Positions 10,421-22,840 of a stretch of DNA of 64,000 nt are shown piece by piece. Positions within the stretch are counted from its first letter, which is position 1; every line of letters starts with the position of its first letter. The notes beneath the pieces were generated by a model. That model saw nothing but the letters and a program-made list of their open reading frames with translations. It was not told the DNA's origin and did no database searches. The stretch comes from Larix kaempferi (taxonomy: Eukaryota > Streptophyta > Pinopsida > Pinales > Pinaceae): contig BSBM01000753.1 in assembly GCA_027924585.1 (NCBI GenBank), positions 23,750,001 to 23,814,000 of the forward strand, read 5' to 3'. The translations under genes and the position numbers were made by a program.

Positions 10421-12165
10421 TGTAACATCCCTCATTTTTGACCTAATGAATTGTATAAACGTAAATAATTATTGTAATCGTTCTGGTCAGGAGTTTAAGG
10501 CCAAGGCCCCACCAGTGACCGTTGTATCTAATGGTATTTATTTCTTAAAGGTTGTAGACCTAGTGATGCAAACTGAGCGATGAGCAATAAAGCCACTAAG
10601 GAAAAAGGTGAAGGGCATGATAGCCTTCCAAAATCTAACAATAGATGTTGGATAACATCCTAGTGTCACAGGCACTTAAGGAGAGTGAGTTCACACGTAA
10701 AACCTTAAAAGTTTAAGTGTCGTCGTCGTAAGTTTGGGATAGCAGTTACTCATCACAATATTCCAATAAGTTAAAAAAAAAATCTTATGTTATAGTTAGC
10801 ATAAAGCTACACTAATAAGAGTAAAACTAAGTATTATTACTATATATCACAATAACATATACCTCGACAAGAGTGTCGGAAAACTATACTTAAATTAGAT
10901 AACACTAAGTTCTCCTCTTGTTATATATATATATATATATATATATATAATCACATTGAGAATAAAAGTGGAAACAAACTACTTGAACCTCATAAACTAA
11001 ATTATACTCTTGTTAAAAAAAGGATATTATACACCGATGTAAAGGAATTTTACTTATAGGAAGTTAAAATTGATGGCGTAGCTATTTTGAGGACTTCTAA
11101 TAGAAAAAGGTTAACATAAGGGATTGTTGAAATATCCATAAATACATACATATATATAAAGATGCACAACAAATTGTAATATAAAAAGATTAGCTTGTTA
11201 AACTAACATATTTTGATTAGCGGATCTTATCATTCCATATGTGAATATACTCGTTATAATTGAAGGTGATATCATAAATTAAATAAACATATGAATTTTG
11301 TACTATAAAGTTAGGATATCCGGGTAATATATATCGTATATATATATGATAAGTACATATAAATTTTATATGTATTTGGTGAAAAGATGTATGGAGAACA
11401 TTACATAAATATATCTACACTACTTAGAGACCATGTATCTCACATACAATTGTATCCTTATATTTAAACTTTTGACACACTAACGAAGGCTCACTCCATT
11501 ATCACGAAGATAGTATGAGGGGGCACGACTCCATGCTTTTGTTATGTTTAAATTTCGATCAGTTCATGGTGGTTAGAAATACATAAACTTATACATAAAT
11601 AGTTATTTTATTTTTAGAAGGCAGATATTGGGGAATTTTCTCTCCACCACCCTTGTTTTGATTATTTCAAATGAGGGTGATCTTTATGGCAAGTTAAAAA
11701 CTGCCCACCTCTCTCAAATGGAGCTATAGTGCCCAAGCATGGTCATATGTTCTGGTAGTTTTCTTGGAGAGGATAAAGGAGTTGTTCCCTTAGTGTAGAA
11801 CTGCTCGCCAAGGTTGCCACCATTTGTATTTTCAAAAACTGCCATTTGTCCCTGTCGTGAGAGTGACTCTTACTCCCAACTCCCTACCACCGCCGAGGTG
11901 CCTCATTAAGAGAGCACCGAACTTCTTAACTTCGGGGATGGAAAAAATATCTAGGAGTGGTGGATGCCATTGAAATCGATAGCATCTTTTATTGGATATT
12001 GAGAGAAAAAGGGCGAGGGGGGGAGGGATAGCTTCGAGGACGAGCTTGATCCTATCCCTTTGGATTGTTGAAAACTTTAGGGATCGACAGAGTTTAAAAA
12101 CGCTATGTCATCTTTCATAATTGGGGGTAATATGTTTATATCGTATTACCGGCATTGGGGAGAAA
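10421..12165 (+). repeat. 5' LTR, 3' part deleted
   Basis: Aligns with 14397-16113 of the 3' LTR. Similarity stops after GGGGAGAAA at 12165, where the 3' LTR continues for another 1281 bp but this copy passes directly into integrase. Over the first 270 bp I count roughly 19 differences between the LTRs, about 7 percent, suggesting an old insertion. An (AT)n tract at 10922-10949 is longer here than in the partner LTR. Confidence 0.9.
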
Positions 12166-12750
12166 CATAATGATTACATAATGGTAGTTGTGGATAAGCT
12201 TAGTAAAGGAGCCCACTTCATACCTGTTAAGAGAATTCACAAGGTTGCTAACATTGCTGAAATTTTTATGAAGCAAATTCTTCATTTGCATGGTATTCCG
12301 AAAGTTATAATTTCTGATAGAGACTCGAAATTTAAAAGAAATTTCTGGAAATATTTATTTAAAGGTTTAGATACTACTTTAAATTTCAGTACATCATTTC
12401 ACCCACAAACAGATGGGCAGACTGAAAGAGTTAATCAAATTCTTGAGGACATGTTAAGAATGTATGTTAGAGATCAGCCATGTAAATGGGAGGATTATTT
12501 ACATCTTGGTGAATTTGCTTATAATAACCATTACCAAGCTTCATCAAAGCTGAGTCCCTTTGAAATTTTATATGGCAGAAAATGCAATACTCCTATTTCT
12601 TGGAGTAATCCAGTTGACAGGTTAATGCTAGGACCTGATTTGTTAAGAGAAATGGAACTAATCGTGAAACAGGTTCAAGGCAATTTGAAAGCTGCACAAG
12701 ATAGACAGAAAAGTCAGGCAAGTCTAAAAAGAACTCAAAAAGAGTTTTAG
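12166..12750 (+). pseudogene. Gypsy integrase core, N-terminally deleted
   Basis: The open frame has the integrase words VVVDKLSKGAHFIPV, ISDRDSKF, HPQTDGQTERVNQ and ASSKLSPFEILYG. Two of the three catalytic residues are present: D66 in SDRD and E102 in TERVN, counted from an ATG at 12121 that lies in LTR sequence, with 35 residues between them as in the D,D(35)E pattern. The first aspartate (in the usual MDFI block) is lost, because the deletion joins LTR DNA to integrase at about 12166. It ends at a TAG at 12748-12750, where the parent frame would have continued. Confidence 0.9.
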
Positions 12751-12762
12751 GTTGGTGAACAT

Positions 12763-13188
12763 GTGTTCCTCAAGGTAAAACCTAAGAAGAGTTCCCTAAG
12801 ACTGGGAAGCTGTGCTAAATTGGCACCAAGGTATTGTGGACCTTTTGAAATCTTGTCCAGGGTAGGACTAGTGGCATATCAGTTGGCATGGCCACCGAAT
12901 CTTAAAGTACACAATGTATTTCACATCTCTCTTTTGAAAAAGTATGTGCATGATGTTACTCATGTGATTAACTGGAATGATGTACAAGTGGAACCAGAAG
13001 GAGATTTTCTAGTGGAACTGGATTGTATCCTTGACAAGAGGGAAATTTTGCTTCGTAATTATACCATTGGATAGGTTAAGGTGCAGTGGAAGCACCTTGG
13101 TCCAGACGAAGCAACTTGGGAATTGGAAAATAATATGCGGGTGGCATATCCAATGTTGTTCCAGGAGGAACAAGAGGATGATAAATAA
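12763..13188 (+). pseudogene. integrase C-terminal region and chromodomain
   Basis: It continues the integrase frame after a stop. GPFEILSRVG and HNVFHISLLKKY are typical of the Gypsy integrase C-terminus. FLVELDCILDKREILLRNY, an in-frame TAG at 13072-13074, and then VKVQWKHLGPDEATWELE and YPMLF make up a chromodomain-like module. Chromodomains of this type can direct integration to heterochromatin. The end is TAA at 13186-13188. Confidence 0.85.
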
Positions 13189-14383
13189 ATAAACATCGAA
13201 GATGATGTTGAACTTAAGAAAGGGTGTTTGTCACATACCCAAGTTTTAGACATTTTATGTTATTGAGAAAACATTATGTTTTATTTTTATTGTAAATTTT
13301 TACGACTATTGACCAAGTGGGGTCATGGATGACTGTAATTAATTACTTTGAATATTTTATTATTAATAAATAAAAGTGGAGACAATTATCCAAAGGAGAT
13401 TGTTGAATGAGTGTTCACTAACCCACTAGGGGGAATGGACTGTGGTGGAGAGCAAATTGACACATGGCAACATTCTCAACTCACTTCTAACTATTGTAGG
13501 GGGGAACTTCCCTATTTTTATGGTCATGTTTCCCATGGAAGTGGAATAGTGCAAGTGGCTCGTTGAATGTTATACTGACCCATAAGACCTAGGCAATCTT
13601 TATATCCATCGAAATGAGCAGGTGGCTCACTATGTTTTCTTTCTTGTGGCAATTCCTAAAACAAGAAAGTGAAGGAATGCACAAGAGATTTGATGAGGGG
13701 AATGGCTTTGGAGTGAATGGTAGAGGTAGTATGACACATCTAAACTATTTCAACCGCATTGCTAAGTTCAATATTGCTAAAGGAGGGAGTATTACTATCG
13801 AGTACAATAGGTAATTACTGCTGAGTTGCAGAAGCCATACTACTACAAAAAATATCACTGCTAAGTTTACAGAGAATGTTTCTAACTGCTAGTTTTATTT
13901 ACAGGTTTTATTTACAAGTTTTGACTTGAGGACAACTTGTGTGTTCAACAAAGGATTGCTGAAGTTCCAAACTCAGGAGAGAGTTTGATGATCAACAAGG
14001 TGTTGTTGAAATATTGTGTTATGACATAACCAATATTGAATGATTGGTATTGTGGACTAATAGATGTCTTTATGTATGAATGTTAATGATGCTAGAGTAA
14101 GCAAATATGTCTCATGGATGAGGATGAAGATAAATGATTAACATTTACTATTTGAAATTTTGTATACTTACATATACTGAAAAAAGTTTGAAGATCTGGT
14201 ATGTTCTGTACAGATGTACAAATTGTGAAAGAAGTACGAACCACAAAGACGCGAGAAAATCGTCTGAGTTCAAAGGTGATAAAAAATACTAAAGAAGAGA
14301 CGACAAGTGAACAAAAGAATGATGAATCCTGAAGAGTGGACGAATTATTAAGAAGTATGAACACCGAGGATGGTGTTATTCTT
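13189..14383 (+). other. noncoding stretch between integrase and 3' LTR
   Basis: About 1.2 kb from the chromodomain stop to the polypurine tract. Short open stretches at 13614-13814 plus and 14092-14364 minus have no recognisable domain. Such 3' untranslated spacers are common in long-LTR Gypsy elements. Confidence 0.5.
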
Positions 14384-14394
14384 AAGGGGAGGAG
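14384..14394 (+). promoter_or_regulatory. polypurine tract of the Gypsy element
   Basis: AAGGGGAGGAG lies two bases before the TGTAAC start of the 3' LTR. It is the position and composition of the plus-strand primer in LTR retrotransposons. Confidence 0.85.
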
Positions 14395-14396
14395 TA

Positions 14397-17394
14397 TGTA
14401 ACATCCCTCATTTTTGACCTAATGAATTGTATAAATGTAAATAATTATTGTAATCGTTCTAGTGAGGAGCTCAAGGCCAAGGCCCCACTAGTGAACGTTG
14501 TATCTAATGGTATTTATTTCTTAAAGGTTGTAGACCTAGTGATGCAAACTAAGCGACGGGAAATAAAGACACTAAGGAAAATGGTGAAGGGCATGATAGC
14601 CTTCCAAAATCTAACAATATATGTCGGATAACACCCTAGTGTCATGGGCACTTGAGGAGAGTGAGTTCACACGTAAAACCTTAAAAGTTTAAGTGTCGTC
14701 ATCGTAAGTTTGGGATAACGGTTACTCGTCACGATATTCCAATAATTAAAAAAAAACTTATGTTATAGTTAGCATAAAGCTACACTCATGAGAGTAAAAC
14801 TAAGTAGTATTACTAGATATCACAATAACATATACTTCAACAAGAGTGTTGAAAAAGTATACTTAAGTTAGATAACGCTAAGTTCGATCTTCTCCTCTTG
14901 TTATATATATATATATATATATAACCACATTGAGAATAAAAGTGGAAAGAAACTATGTGAACCTCATAAACTAAATTATACTCTTGTTAGAAAAGGGATA
15001 TTATACATCGATGTAAAAGAATTTTACTTATAGGAAAGTTAAAATTGATGGCGTAGCTATTTTGAGGATTTCTAATAGAAAAAGGTTAACCCAAGGGATT
15101 GTTGAAATATCCATAAATACATACATATATATAAAGATGCACAACAAATTGTAATATAAAAGGATTAGCTTGTTAAACTAACACAATTTGATAAGCGGAT
15201 CTTATCATTCCATATGTGAATATACTCCTTATAATTGAAGGTGATATCATAAATTAAATAAACATATGAATTTTGTATAATAAAGTTAGAATATCTGGGT
15301 AATAAATATCGTATATATATATATGATAAATACATATAAATTTTATATGTATTTGGTAAAAAGATGTATGGAGAACATTACATAAATATATCTACACTAC
15401 TTAGAGACCATGTATCTCACATACAATTGTACCCTTATATTTAAACTTTTGCCACACTAACGAAGGCTCACTCCATTATCACGAAGATAGTATGAGGGGG
15501 CACGACTCCATACTTTTGGCATGTTTAAATTTAGATCAGTTCATGGTGGTTAGAAATACATAAACTTATACATAAATAGTTATTTTATTTTTAGAAGGCA
15601 GATTTTGGGGAATCTGGTCTCCACCACCCTTGTTTTGATTATTTCACATGAAGGTGATCTTTATGGACATTTAAAAACCGCCAACCTCTCTCAAATGGAG
15701 CTATAGTGCCCAAGCGTGGTCATAAGTTCTGGTAGTTTTCCCGGAGAAAATAAAGGAGTTGTTCCCTTAGTGGAGAACTGCTCGCCAAGGTTGCCGCCAT
15801 TTGTCTTTTCGAAAACTGCCATTCGTCCGTGTCCTGAGAGTGACTCTTACTCCTAACTCCCTACCACCGCCGAGGTGCCTCATTAAGAGAGCACCGAAAT
15901 TCTTAACTCGGGTGGATGCCATTGAAATCGATAGCAGCTTTTATTGGATATCGAGAGAAAATGAGGGGGGAAGGGATAGCTCCGAGGACGAGCTTGATCC
16001 CAGCCCTTTGGGTCATTGAAAACTTTAGGGTTCGACAGAGTTTAAAAACTCTATGTCATCTTTCATAATTGGGGGTAATATGTTTATATTGTATTACTGA
16101 CGTTGGGGAGAAAGGAAAATGGACTCCAAAGTTGAGAAGGTGTATAGATGGAATCGTGGGATCATCTTGATGCTCTGTAGAAACTCTTAATCTAGTGCAC
16201 GAATTTGGTTATGTTATTAGCAACCTTGTGCGATGGATATGTCCTTGATTTGGTTGTGATATAGTTCTTCATAACATACCTGTGGAAATAACGAGCTAGG
16301 ACGTAGCCTCGTTTTGATTGGAATTACACATATGAATATAATTATATATATATATATACTGTTAAGATAGGAACCAAGAAAAGGTATGTTAGGAGCTTGG
16401 ATTAAATATTTGTTAAATATTGTGGAGAGTGAAGTCTATATATGCAAGGTTGTTATATTAAAGAGTAAATTAAGGGACTGAGTATACTGAGTAAAAATAT
16501 TAAGAGTACCTTTTGGGTGTAAGTGATAAGGGAAGGGCTTCGCCTTATTTTTACTTGATGTTTAGGATATGATTTTATTTCTGAAAAAGTCCTCTCTATG
16601 GAAAGGCATCAAAAGGATGAATTGCAGCATGTGTTGCGGAATGTAATCCATAACTGTTTGGAGTAATAATAAAAGACCTAGTTTTGTGGAGGTAGCCCAA
16701 GGAATGGGTGAACCACGTTAAAGGTGGCCTCTCTAGTGTGTCTAGTTTAAGTGATTTTGGTATGATCTCCTTGTGTATGTCTACTTGTGTTCCTCATGTT
16801 TATTGCTTTATAATGGTTCCTTGTGTTTATCACTTTATGATGGTTTTATGATCTCTTTTGTAGGAATGGAATTTGCCATATGTGATATTATTATCTTGTG
16901 TCAGTTATGTAAGAATGCATGTTCTGTCAAGTATTTGTAAAACAATGATTAAGTTTGCTAATATGGTTATGATCATAAAGATATGTGTTTAACTATTGTG
17001 TTCATGAACAATTCAAGTTAATACTAATAAGTAAGAAAATCATGGAGAGGTACAAGGTAGGATTATGTTTTAGATGTTCATCGACTTATATATGTAAGAT
17101 ATCCAAATGGTTGTGTTATGAGTAAATGTACATTATGACATCCATGTCTTCAGGTAAAAATGTTTTGAAAGTCATTGTGTTTGACGAAATAAATAAACAA
17201 AGTGTAAGGTTACAAGGAAAGACGCAAATGAATTTTTACACATGTTGAAATAAGAAATTTGTTTGCTTATATATATATATTGACATCTCGATTTAGATAT
17301 TCATTGAAGAGCCTTACGACCATAAGCGAAGTAGTTAATGTAAAAATTTCAAAATTTTACAGAAATTCTGACCCGAAATTTTGGGTTCGTGACA
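14397..17394 (+). repeat. 3' LTR, complete, about 3.0 kb
   Basis: Starts TGTAACATCCC and ends TTCGTGACA, flanked on the right by the AGCAG target copy. It matches 10421-12165 over its first 1717 bp; the rest (16114-17394) exists only here because the 5' copy is deleted. An open stretch at 15801-16019 has no domain and is probably chance. (AT)n tracts occur near 14905, 16345 and 17270. Confidence 0.9.
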
Positions 17395-18945
17395 AGCAGG
17401 GCTATTTGGCTGGAAAGTGGAGATGAAAATTCCAAGTTTTTTCATGCTTATGCAAAGGGGAGGCGACCATCCAATACTATTCGGAGTCTAGAGAATTAGG
17501 TTGGATAACCTCAGCTTTCTTTTGAAGGTATGGTAGAGACTAGGGTCACACATTTTTGGGATATTTTTAAGGCCAATGAACATGTTTCTATTGAGGAAGT
17601 GATCCGTGTGGCTCAACTATTCCCTCGCTTTGTGGAATACGAGGACAATAGAGCCTTGATGAAAGAATTCATAGAGGAAGAATTGAAAGAGGTTCTCTGT
17701 AGTTTTCTAAAAGAAAAAAGTCCTGGTCCTGATGGGTGGACGATTGAATTTTTCCTTGAGCTCTTTGATTTTTTTGGAGATGATCTATTGAAAGTGGTTG
17801 AAGATACTAGGTAGTCTGGTAGGATTCCAACGAGTTTTGACACTACTTTCATTGCATTAATTCCCAAATTGGACTCCCTTGTCTCTATGAATGACTTTAG
17901 ACCTATCTCCCTATGAAATTATATTTACAATATAGTTACCAAAACTATTGCAAGGCATCTCAAGGTGATACTTTCTAATCATATCTCCGATGAACATTTC
18001 AGTTTCCTGGAAGGACAACAGATTCATGAGGCCATTGGGGTGGCCTAGGAAGGATTGCACAGTATGAAAACAAAGAAGTTGAAAGGGGTTGTATTAAAAA
18101 TTGACCTATCTAAAGCCTATGATAATTTAAGTTGGCTCTTATTAAGGATTCTGCTTACACATCTCGGATTTGACATTAGTTTTATCAGATTGATCATGCG
18201 CTGTATCTCCACTATGTCCTTGTCTGTGCTTATAAATGGAGTTGCTTCTCCTTCTTTTCACTCGGGTCGTGGCCTTAGGCAGGGATGCCCGCTATCCCCT
18301 TTGTTATTTCTTTTAGCTTTTGAAGGTCTGAGCCGTGCCATTTTAGACGCCATGAGGCATGGGGTTTTTAGGGGTATTGAGATTACACATGATCTTCAGA
18401 TTACTAATCTACTATTTGTAGACAATGTTCTTATCTTCTGTTCGGGTTTTGAAATGGATGCTCATATGCTCAGGGAGATCTTAAAGCCATTCTCCAGGGA
18501 ATTTGGGATGGAAATCAACTATGGTAAATCCACTCTAACTACCAAATTTCTCAGTGAGGTGGAGGTGGCAGCCTTCATCTGGTTTTTTCCTTTTACTCAA
18601 CTAACCTGATAGGAAGGATTGAAATATTTGGGCTTCAACCTGAAACCCAATGATTATAGAACTATGGACAGGAAGTGGTTGATAGAGAAGTTGGAAAAGA
18701 GATTGAAATGTTGGAGTCACAGGTGGCTCTCTAGGGCAGAGAGACTAGTTCTAGTCAAGTTAGTTTTGGAAGCGATCCCTATCTATTGGATGTCACCGTC
18801 ATGGATCCCCAAAGGTATCCTAGAAGCTGTTAGATGTCTATGTTCCCGTTTTTTGTGGAATGGAAAAGAGGACACTTTTGTTTCTCCTTGGGTGCGGTGG
18901 GATAAGATTGCAACTCCTAAATCTTTGGGGGGGGGTGGGGTCTGA
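17395..18945 (+). pseudogene. LINE ORF2 reverse transcriptase domain
   Basis: It resumes the LINE frame with the SRAIWLESGDENSKFFH block and stays in one frame to about 18945. Motifs include KSPGPDGWTIEF, FRPISL, LKIDLSKAYD (catalytic D17 from M at 18055), GLRQGCPLSP and LLFVDN. The usual F/Y-x-D-D active site is FVDN: the second aspartate is asparagine at codon 18424-18426, so catalysis is lost. In-frame stops include TAG at 18046-18048, where CAG (Q) fits the context. A G-run near 18929 breaks the frame. The domain copies LINE RNA at the nicked target. Confidence 0.92.
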
Positions 18946-20495
18946 AGAATATCTTTTTCTTCTCCAAGCCATTGGCTGCAAAGGGCGATTGGAGACTAAT
19001 TAAGAGTGGAGGATTATAGGCTCCGGTGATGGGCCATAAATATATTACTCCCATTTCACTCAAAGATTGGATCATGAGTTCGGTGAGGACACATTCGGGT
19101 GGTTCTATAATTTGGAAAGCTGTTGTTTCGTCCTTTGATATCATCGGGAAAGACCTTGTTTGGGATATTGGCAATAGATGACTGGCTCAGATTGGACAGG
19201 ATTCGTGGGTGGGTTGTGAAAACCAACATTTGCTTCCTGATGGGACCGTGGAGGTTCTGCATCAATACGGCTTGGTGTATCTCTCTCAACTTGCTGATCC
19301 TATGGAGATGATTTGGGGTTTTCGAGCATGGCGGTCTACCAATTCTTTTGGCTTCCCTGTGGCTGAATAAAGTGTTCCCTCCGGGTATATTAGGATCCTT
19401 AATCATGCACATATTTGTCTTGACGATAAAGTTGATGAATTGGTTTGGGATGCTGATCCTTTGGGGGTGTATACTCCCGAAGGTGGAGATTTGAGGATTA
19501 CTAAAGATCATGCCTAGGGTGTACTGGTCTTGTGGTGGAAATCGCTATGGAAAATTAAGAGTCCTCCAAAGTCTCGACCGTTTATGTGGTATGTTTTGGA
19601 GAACAAAGTCCCAACATGGGATTTTCTCCAAAAAAGGAGTAAACAGGGGCCGGGGTGGTGTGTTTTGTGCAAGTCGAATGGGGAATGAGTTTGCCACATT
19701 TTTTTAGATTGTCCTTTTATCACTGTTTTCTGGGTGGAATGCTCACAAGTGATCAATGGACAGTGCTAATGGGAGGAGGTTACTTTAGATTCTGCGTGGA
19801 GAACATGGTATAGCGATCCCCGACTCAAAACCTTTCATTCTCTTCCTCTGTTGGTGCTTTGGGGGGTTTGGCTAGCCCATAACCAGCTCATCTTAAACGA
19901 AAAACCCTGCTCACCTGTTATCATGGGTACTACTTGCTGCAATCTATTGTCTTCAATCCTTTTAAAATCGAGTTCACACAGGGTGCGGGACATTCAACTG
20001 GTGGTCATTGACAGGTCATAGCCATGGGGTTTCTTTGATGGGTACTCACAACATAGTACATGCGGGGGTGGGACTATACTGTATCTTGCTGAAAATCACT
20101 TTTTTGTGATGTCTTTGGGCCTTGGGGATGGAAGCAACAATGCTGCTGAACTTCTTAGTCTTAAATTCCTTGTTATTTTTTCTATTGAGAAAGGATGTAG
20201 AAACATCACTGTATTTTGGGATTCTCTAAATGTGGTTAATTGGATTACACGCACTCAAATTTGTCAAAATCTAAGACTCCTTAACATCTTGAACTCCATT
20301 TAGGTGGTTTTTAACACTTTTGATTTCTTTGCTTGCACTCATGTGTACATGGAAAATAACTAGGAAACGGACAGGGCATCGAAGGCGGGGCTGCAACTGG
20401 ATTTGGGTATATGGAAGATAACTGAATTTAATGATGTGGAAGAACAAGAATTATATCATCGTCCCTTTATAGATGGAGATGATCTACTTCCATGA
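18946..20495 (+). pseudogene. LINE ORF2 C-terminus: zf-RVT and RNase H-like domains
   Basis: After the G-run the reading changes frame. About 19525-19740 encodes the zf-RVT block, with LWWKSLWKIKSPPKSRPFMW, WCVLCKSNGE and a CHIFLDCPF-like Cys/His cluster. About 20031-20300 encodes an RNase H-like fold with D in FFDGY (20037-20039), E in AAELLSL and D in VFWDSLNV, matching the plant LINE terminal RNase H. Several stops and frameshifts occur, including one after LNSI near 20303. The order and content are those of a plant L1 ORF2. Confidence 0.85.
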
Positions 20496-20817
20496 TAGCT
20501 ATTTTTGCCATTTTTTCACTACTGTCTTTTCACATGCCTTTGGAATGCTATCTTTTTGGTTTGAATGCCTCTACTGAGAGTATTTTGTAAAATTTTGCTT
20601 GGTATACTCCTATCTGCGGACATGGACACATATCCCGTTCTTATTTTGATATTGTAAAAAGCTTGAACCTACTTGATATGTAGGAGAGCCATTTTTTGGT
20701 AAAAAACTGTGTTGTCTATCAGCATTACACTCACTTCAAAGTGAGTATTTTTTAGAATGTAATTTTGTTCTCGGAAGATGAAATAAAACTATGCGTTTTT
20801 TTCAAGGAAAAAAAATC
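20496..20817 (+). other. LINE 3' UTR with poly(A) signal and short A tail
   Basis: Noncoding, with AATAAA at 20782-20787 and an A-rich run around 20807-20815, directly followed by the TAAATGAAGT target copy at 20818-20827. The structure is typical of target-primed insertion. Confidence 0.75.
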
Positions 20818-20827
20818 TAAATGAAGT
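20818..20827. repeat. right target-site duplication of the LINE
   Basis: TAAATGAAGT, identical to 8004-8013, sits at the 3' end of the LINE just after its A tail. Confidence 0.75.
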
Positions 20828-22835
20828 ATATTATGATATTTTTTATCAACTATTTAAATATAATTTACAAGTAATATTTTAAGTTTGATTTAAAATTATG
20901 AAGTACAATTACATGTAATTAAACTTAACAAGAATTTTTTAAAAAATATGAAAAGACTTCGTTATTCACATTTCATTAATAATTTCACATAGATTTTGTC
21001 AATTCTAAAACTAAAATATTTGGTAATTCACATTTCATTAATAATCTATATAAATTTTGTCAATTCCAAAACTTTTTATTTCAAAATTAGTTTGTTTTTA
21101 ATATAAAGATGCACATTTATAATTTTTTGGTAAAATGTAATTTATATAAATTTTATCAATTCTAAAACCAAAATATTTGGTAATTCACATTTCATTAATA
21201 ATATATATAATTTCTGTCAATTCAGAACTTTTTATTTTGGAGTTAGTTTGTTTTTAACATATTTATAACTTTTTGGTAAAATGTAATTTATCTAAATTTT
21301 ATCAATTCTAAAACCCAAATATTTAGTAATTCACATTTCATTAATAATCTATAAAAGTTTTGTCAATTCCAAAACTTTTTATTTTGGAGTTAGTTCGTTT
21401 TTAATATAAAGATGCACATTTATAACTTTTTAGTAACATGTAGAGTAATTTGTGGCTCGCTTTTTTGTAGATCTTTTGATCTTTTAGCTTTTTCTCTTTT
21501 TTATTTTTGAGTATAATGATTTTATTTTTTTATTTTTAAATTTAAGAGGTAATTTCTTTTCATAAAATTAAAGATTGAGATGCATAGCATTTATTTTGAG
21601 ATCAACAACAAATTCCAATTGACAAATTGTTCTATATAATTCAAGAATATATTAATATAATGCATTCATTATTAGTTGAAGTGGAAAATATATAATTACC
21701 CTTTTTTAAAGATGTAATAATAATTTTAATTATTTAAATTTATATAAAATGATAAATAATGTCTTACTATTATTGTGTGCTTTATGGAAAAAGTTAGATA
21801 TTATAGGAAAACGCTTATGTAGAATATTGATATTTTAGATAATAGTATCTAGTTTAAATTAATTCTTATAAATATATTTACACTTTTCAAATAAGAATCA
21901 TGATTAATTGAATGTAAAGATAAATATAAAAAAAAATTAATAATTACTTAAGTATAATAGTTCGAGACTTAAGTACTCAAGTACTAAATAAATTGTTAAA
22001 ATATGAGATTAGCACAAAATCTAATACAAACTCTAAACTGATCATAGATAGTTTAAAATGTGATTGTTCCCTAACTAATTTAAACCTCTGAGAATCTAAA
22101 ACCTTTTATGCATTCTCCTAATCATTTCAACCTCCATGTAATTGAGAGCTAAGTGAAGAAAACTAAAGAAAAATGAATATATTCTATTAGTTTTGTATAG
22201 AAGGAGCTAAGAGAAGAAAACTCAAGAAAACTGATTATATTTTATTAATTTTATATAGAAACTTCTCTATTTTATAAATGTTTAGCAAGGAACTTCAATT
22301 TTTAAACTATTTGTTACGTGAGAGTCTAGCAGAACTTGTCTTCCTCTCTCTATTCATGCGAACTTGGTTGAGTGAGTGATATGCCACTCTATTTATACTA
22401 GTCACAATATGAAATTTTTACCTAACTGAGCCTACTTGACTTTCCCTAACTCGGCCGACTTGTATTGGGCATTTTTTCCCATTATTTGGGGTAAAATTCC
22501 CATTGTTTGGGGAAGTTTACCCACTGATTTCTATTGGGACGACTTGTCTAGATTTATTTTAGGGTTTTACATGATCAAATACAATATGAATATTTCCCGA
22601 AGGAATTAAAATAAGAATACAATAAGAATACATTATGAAGTTACACAATATTCAACATAAAATTTGCCAGCATACCTTTCTTTAATAGTTGTTGTTGTCC
22701 CTAAGGTCTGCACTGGACTGTTATAGGAAAAAGATAGGGAATTTAAATATAAATTCGGATTAAGAATGGATTTTCGGTTTTCCATGGTTGAATATTTAAT
22801 TAGTATTTCAAACTCAAGTGAAGGGATTGAAGGAA
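20828..22835. other. AT-rich spacer, no gene recognised
   Basis: AT-rich with no domain-like frames. It contains the irregular tandem array at 20964-21440. The segment 22430-22560 is less AT-rich and repeats the words CCCATT and TTTGGGG, but I cannot assign it. Confidence 0.45.
20964..21440 (+). repeat. irregular tandem repeat, unit about 150 bp
   Basis: ATTCACATTTCATTAATAAT begins at 20964, 21026, 21183 and 21329. The last three are spaced 157 and 146 bp apart and share long flanking sequence (TTTTATTTTGGAGTTAGTT, ATTTATAACTTTTTGGTAA). It is an old, decayed array with about three units. Confidence 0.75.
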
Positions 22836-22840
22836 ACAAT

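Larger units (their letters stand above)
10421..17394 (+). mobile_element. Ty3/Gypsy chromovirus-type element inserted in the LINE, internally deleted
   Basis: The element begins TGTAACATCCC and ends GGGTTCGTGACA (TG...CA). It interrupts the LINE codon series at a W-R-L-K-S-R-A junction. The 5-bp target duplication is AGGAG at 10416-10420 and AGCAG at 17395-17399; the LINE reading frame shows that AGCAG was the original. Inside it are a partial 5' LTR, the end of the integrase, a chromodomain-like tail, a polypurine tract and a full 3' LTR of about 3 kb. The primer-binding site, gag, protease, reverse transcriptase and the first part of integrase are missing. The chromodomain and long LTR suggest the Tekay-like branch, by inference. 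Confidence 0.9.
8014..20817 (+). mobile_element. nearly full-length L1-type LINE, interrupted by a Gypsy element
   Basis: The element runs from just after TAAATGAAGT to an A-rich tail followed by the same 10 bp. Removing the inserted LTR element and its 5-bp duplication leaves about 5.8 kb, a normal length for a plant L1 LINE. The order is ORF1 (DUF4283, zinc knuckle, Pro/Ser-rich tail), then ORF2 (endonuclease, reverse transcriptase, zf-RVT, RNase H), then a 3' UTR with AATAAA and a short A tail. Both ORFs carry frameshifts and stops, and the reverse-transcriptase active site is mutated, so the copy is dead. Confidence 0.9.

Noticed and set aside
15801-16019. 72-codon ORF inside the 3' LTR as an LTR-encoded gene
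   Set aside because: The matching part of the 5' LTR does not preserve it as a clear frame, and no domain is visible.
18917-19756. Minus-strand ORFs of 85, 151 and 80 codons
   Set aside because: Antisense to the LINE ORF2 C-terminal region, which shows clear domain motifs on the plus strand.
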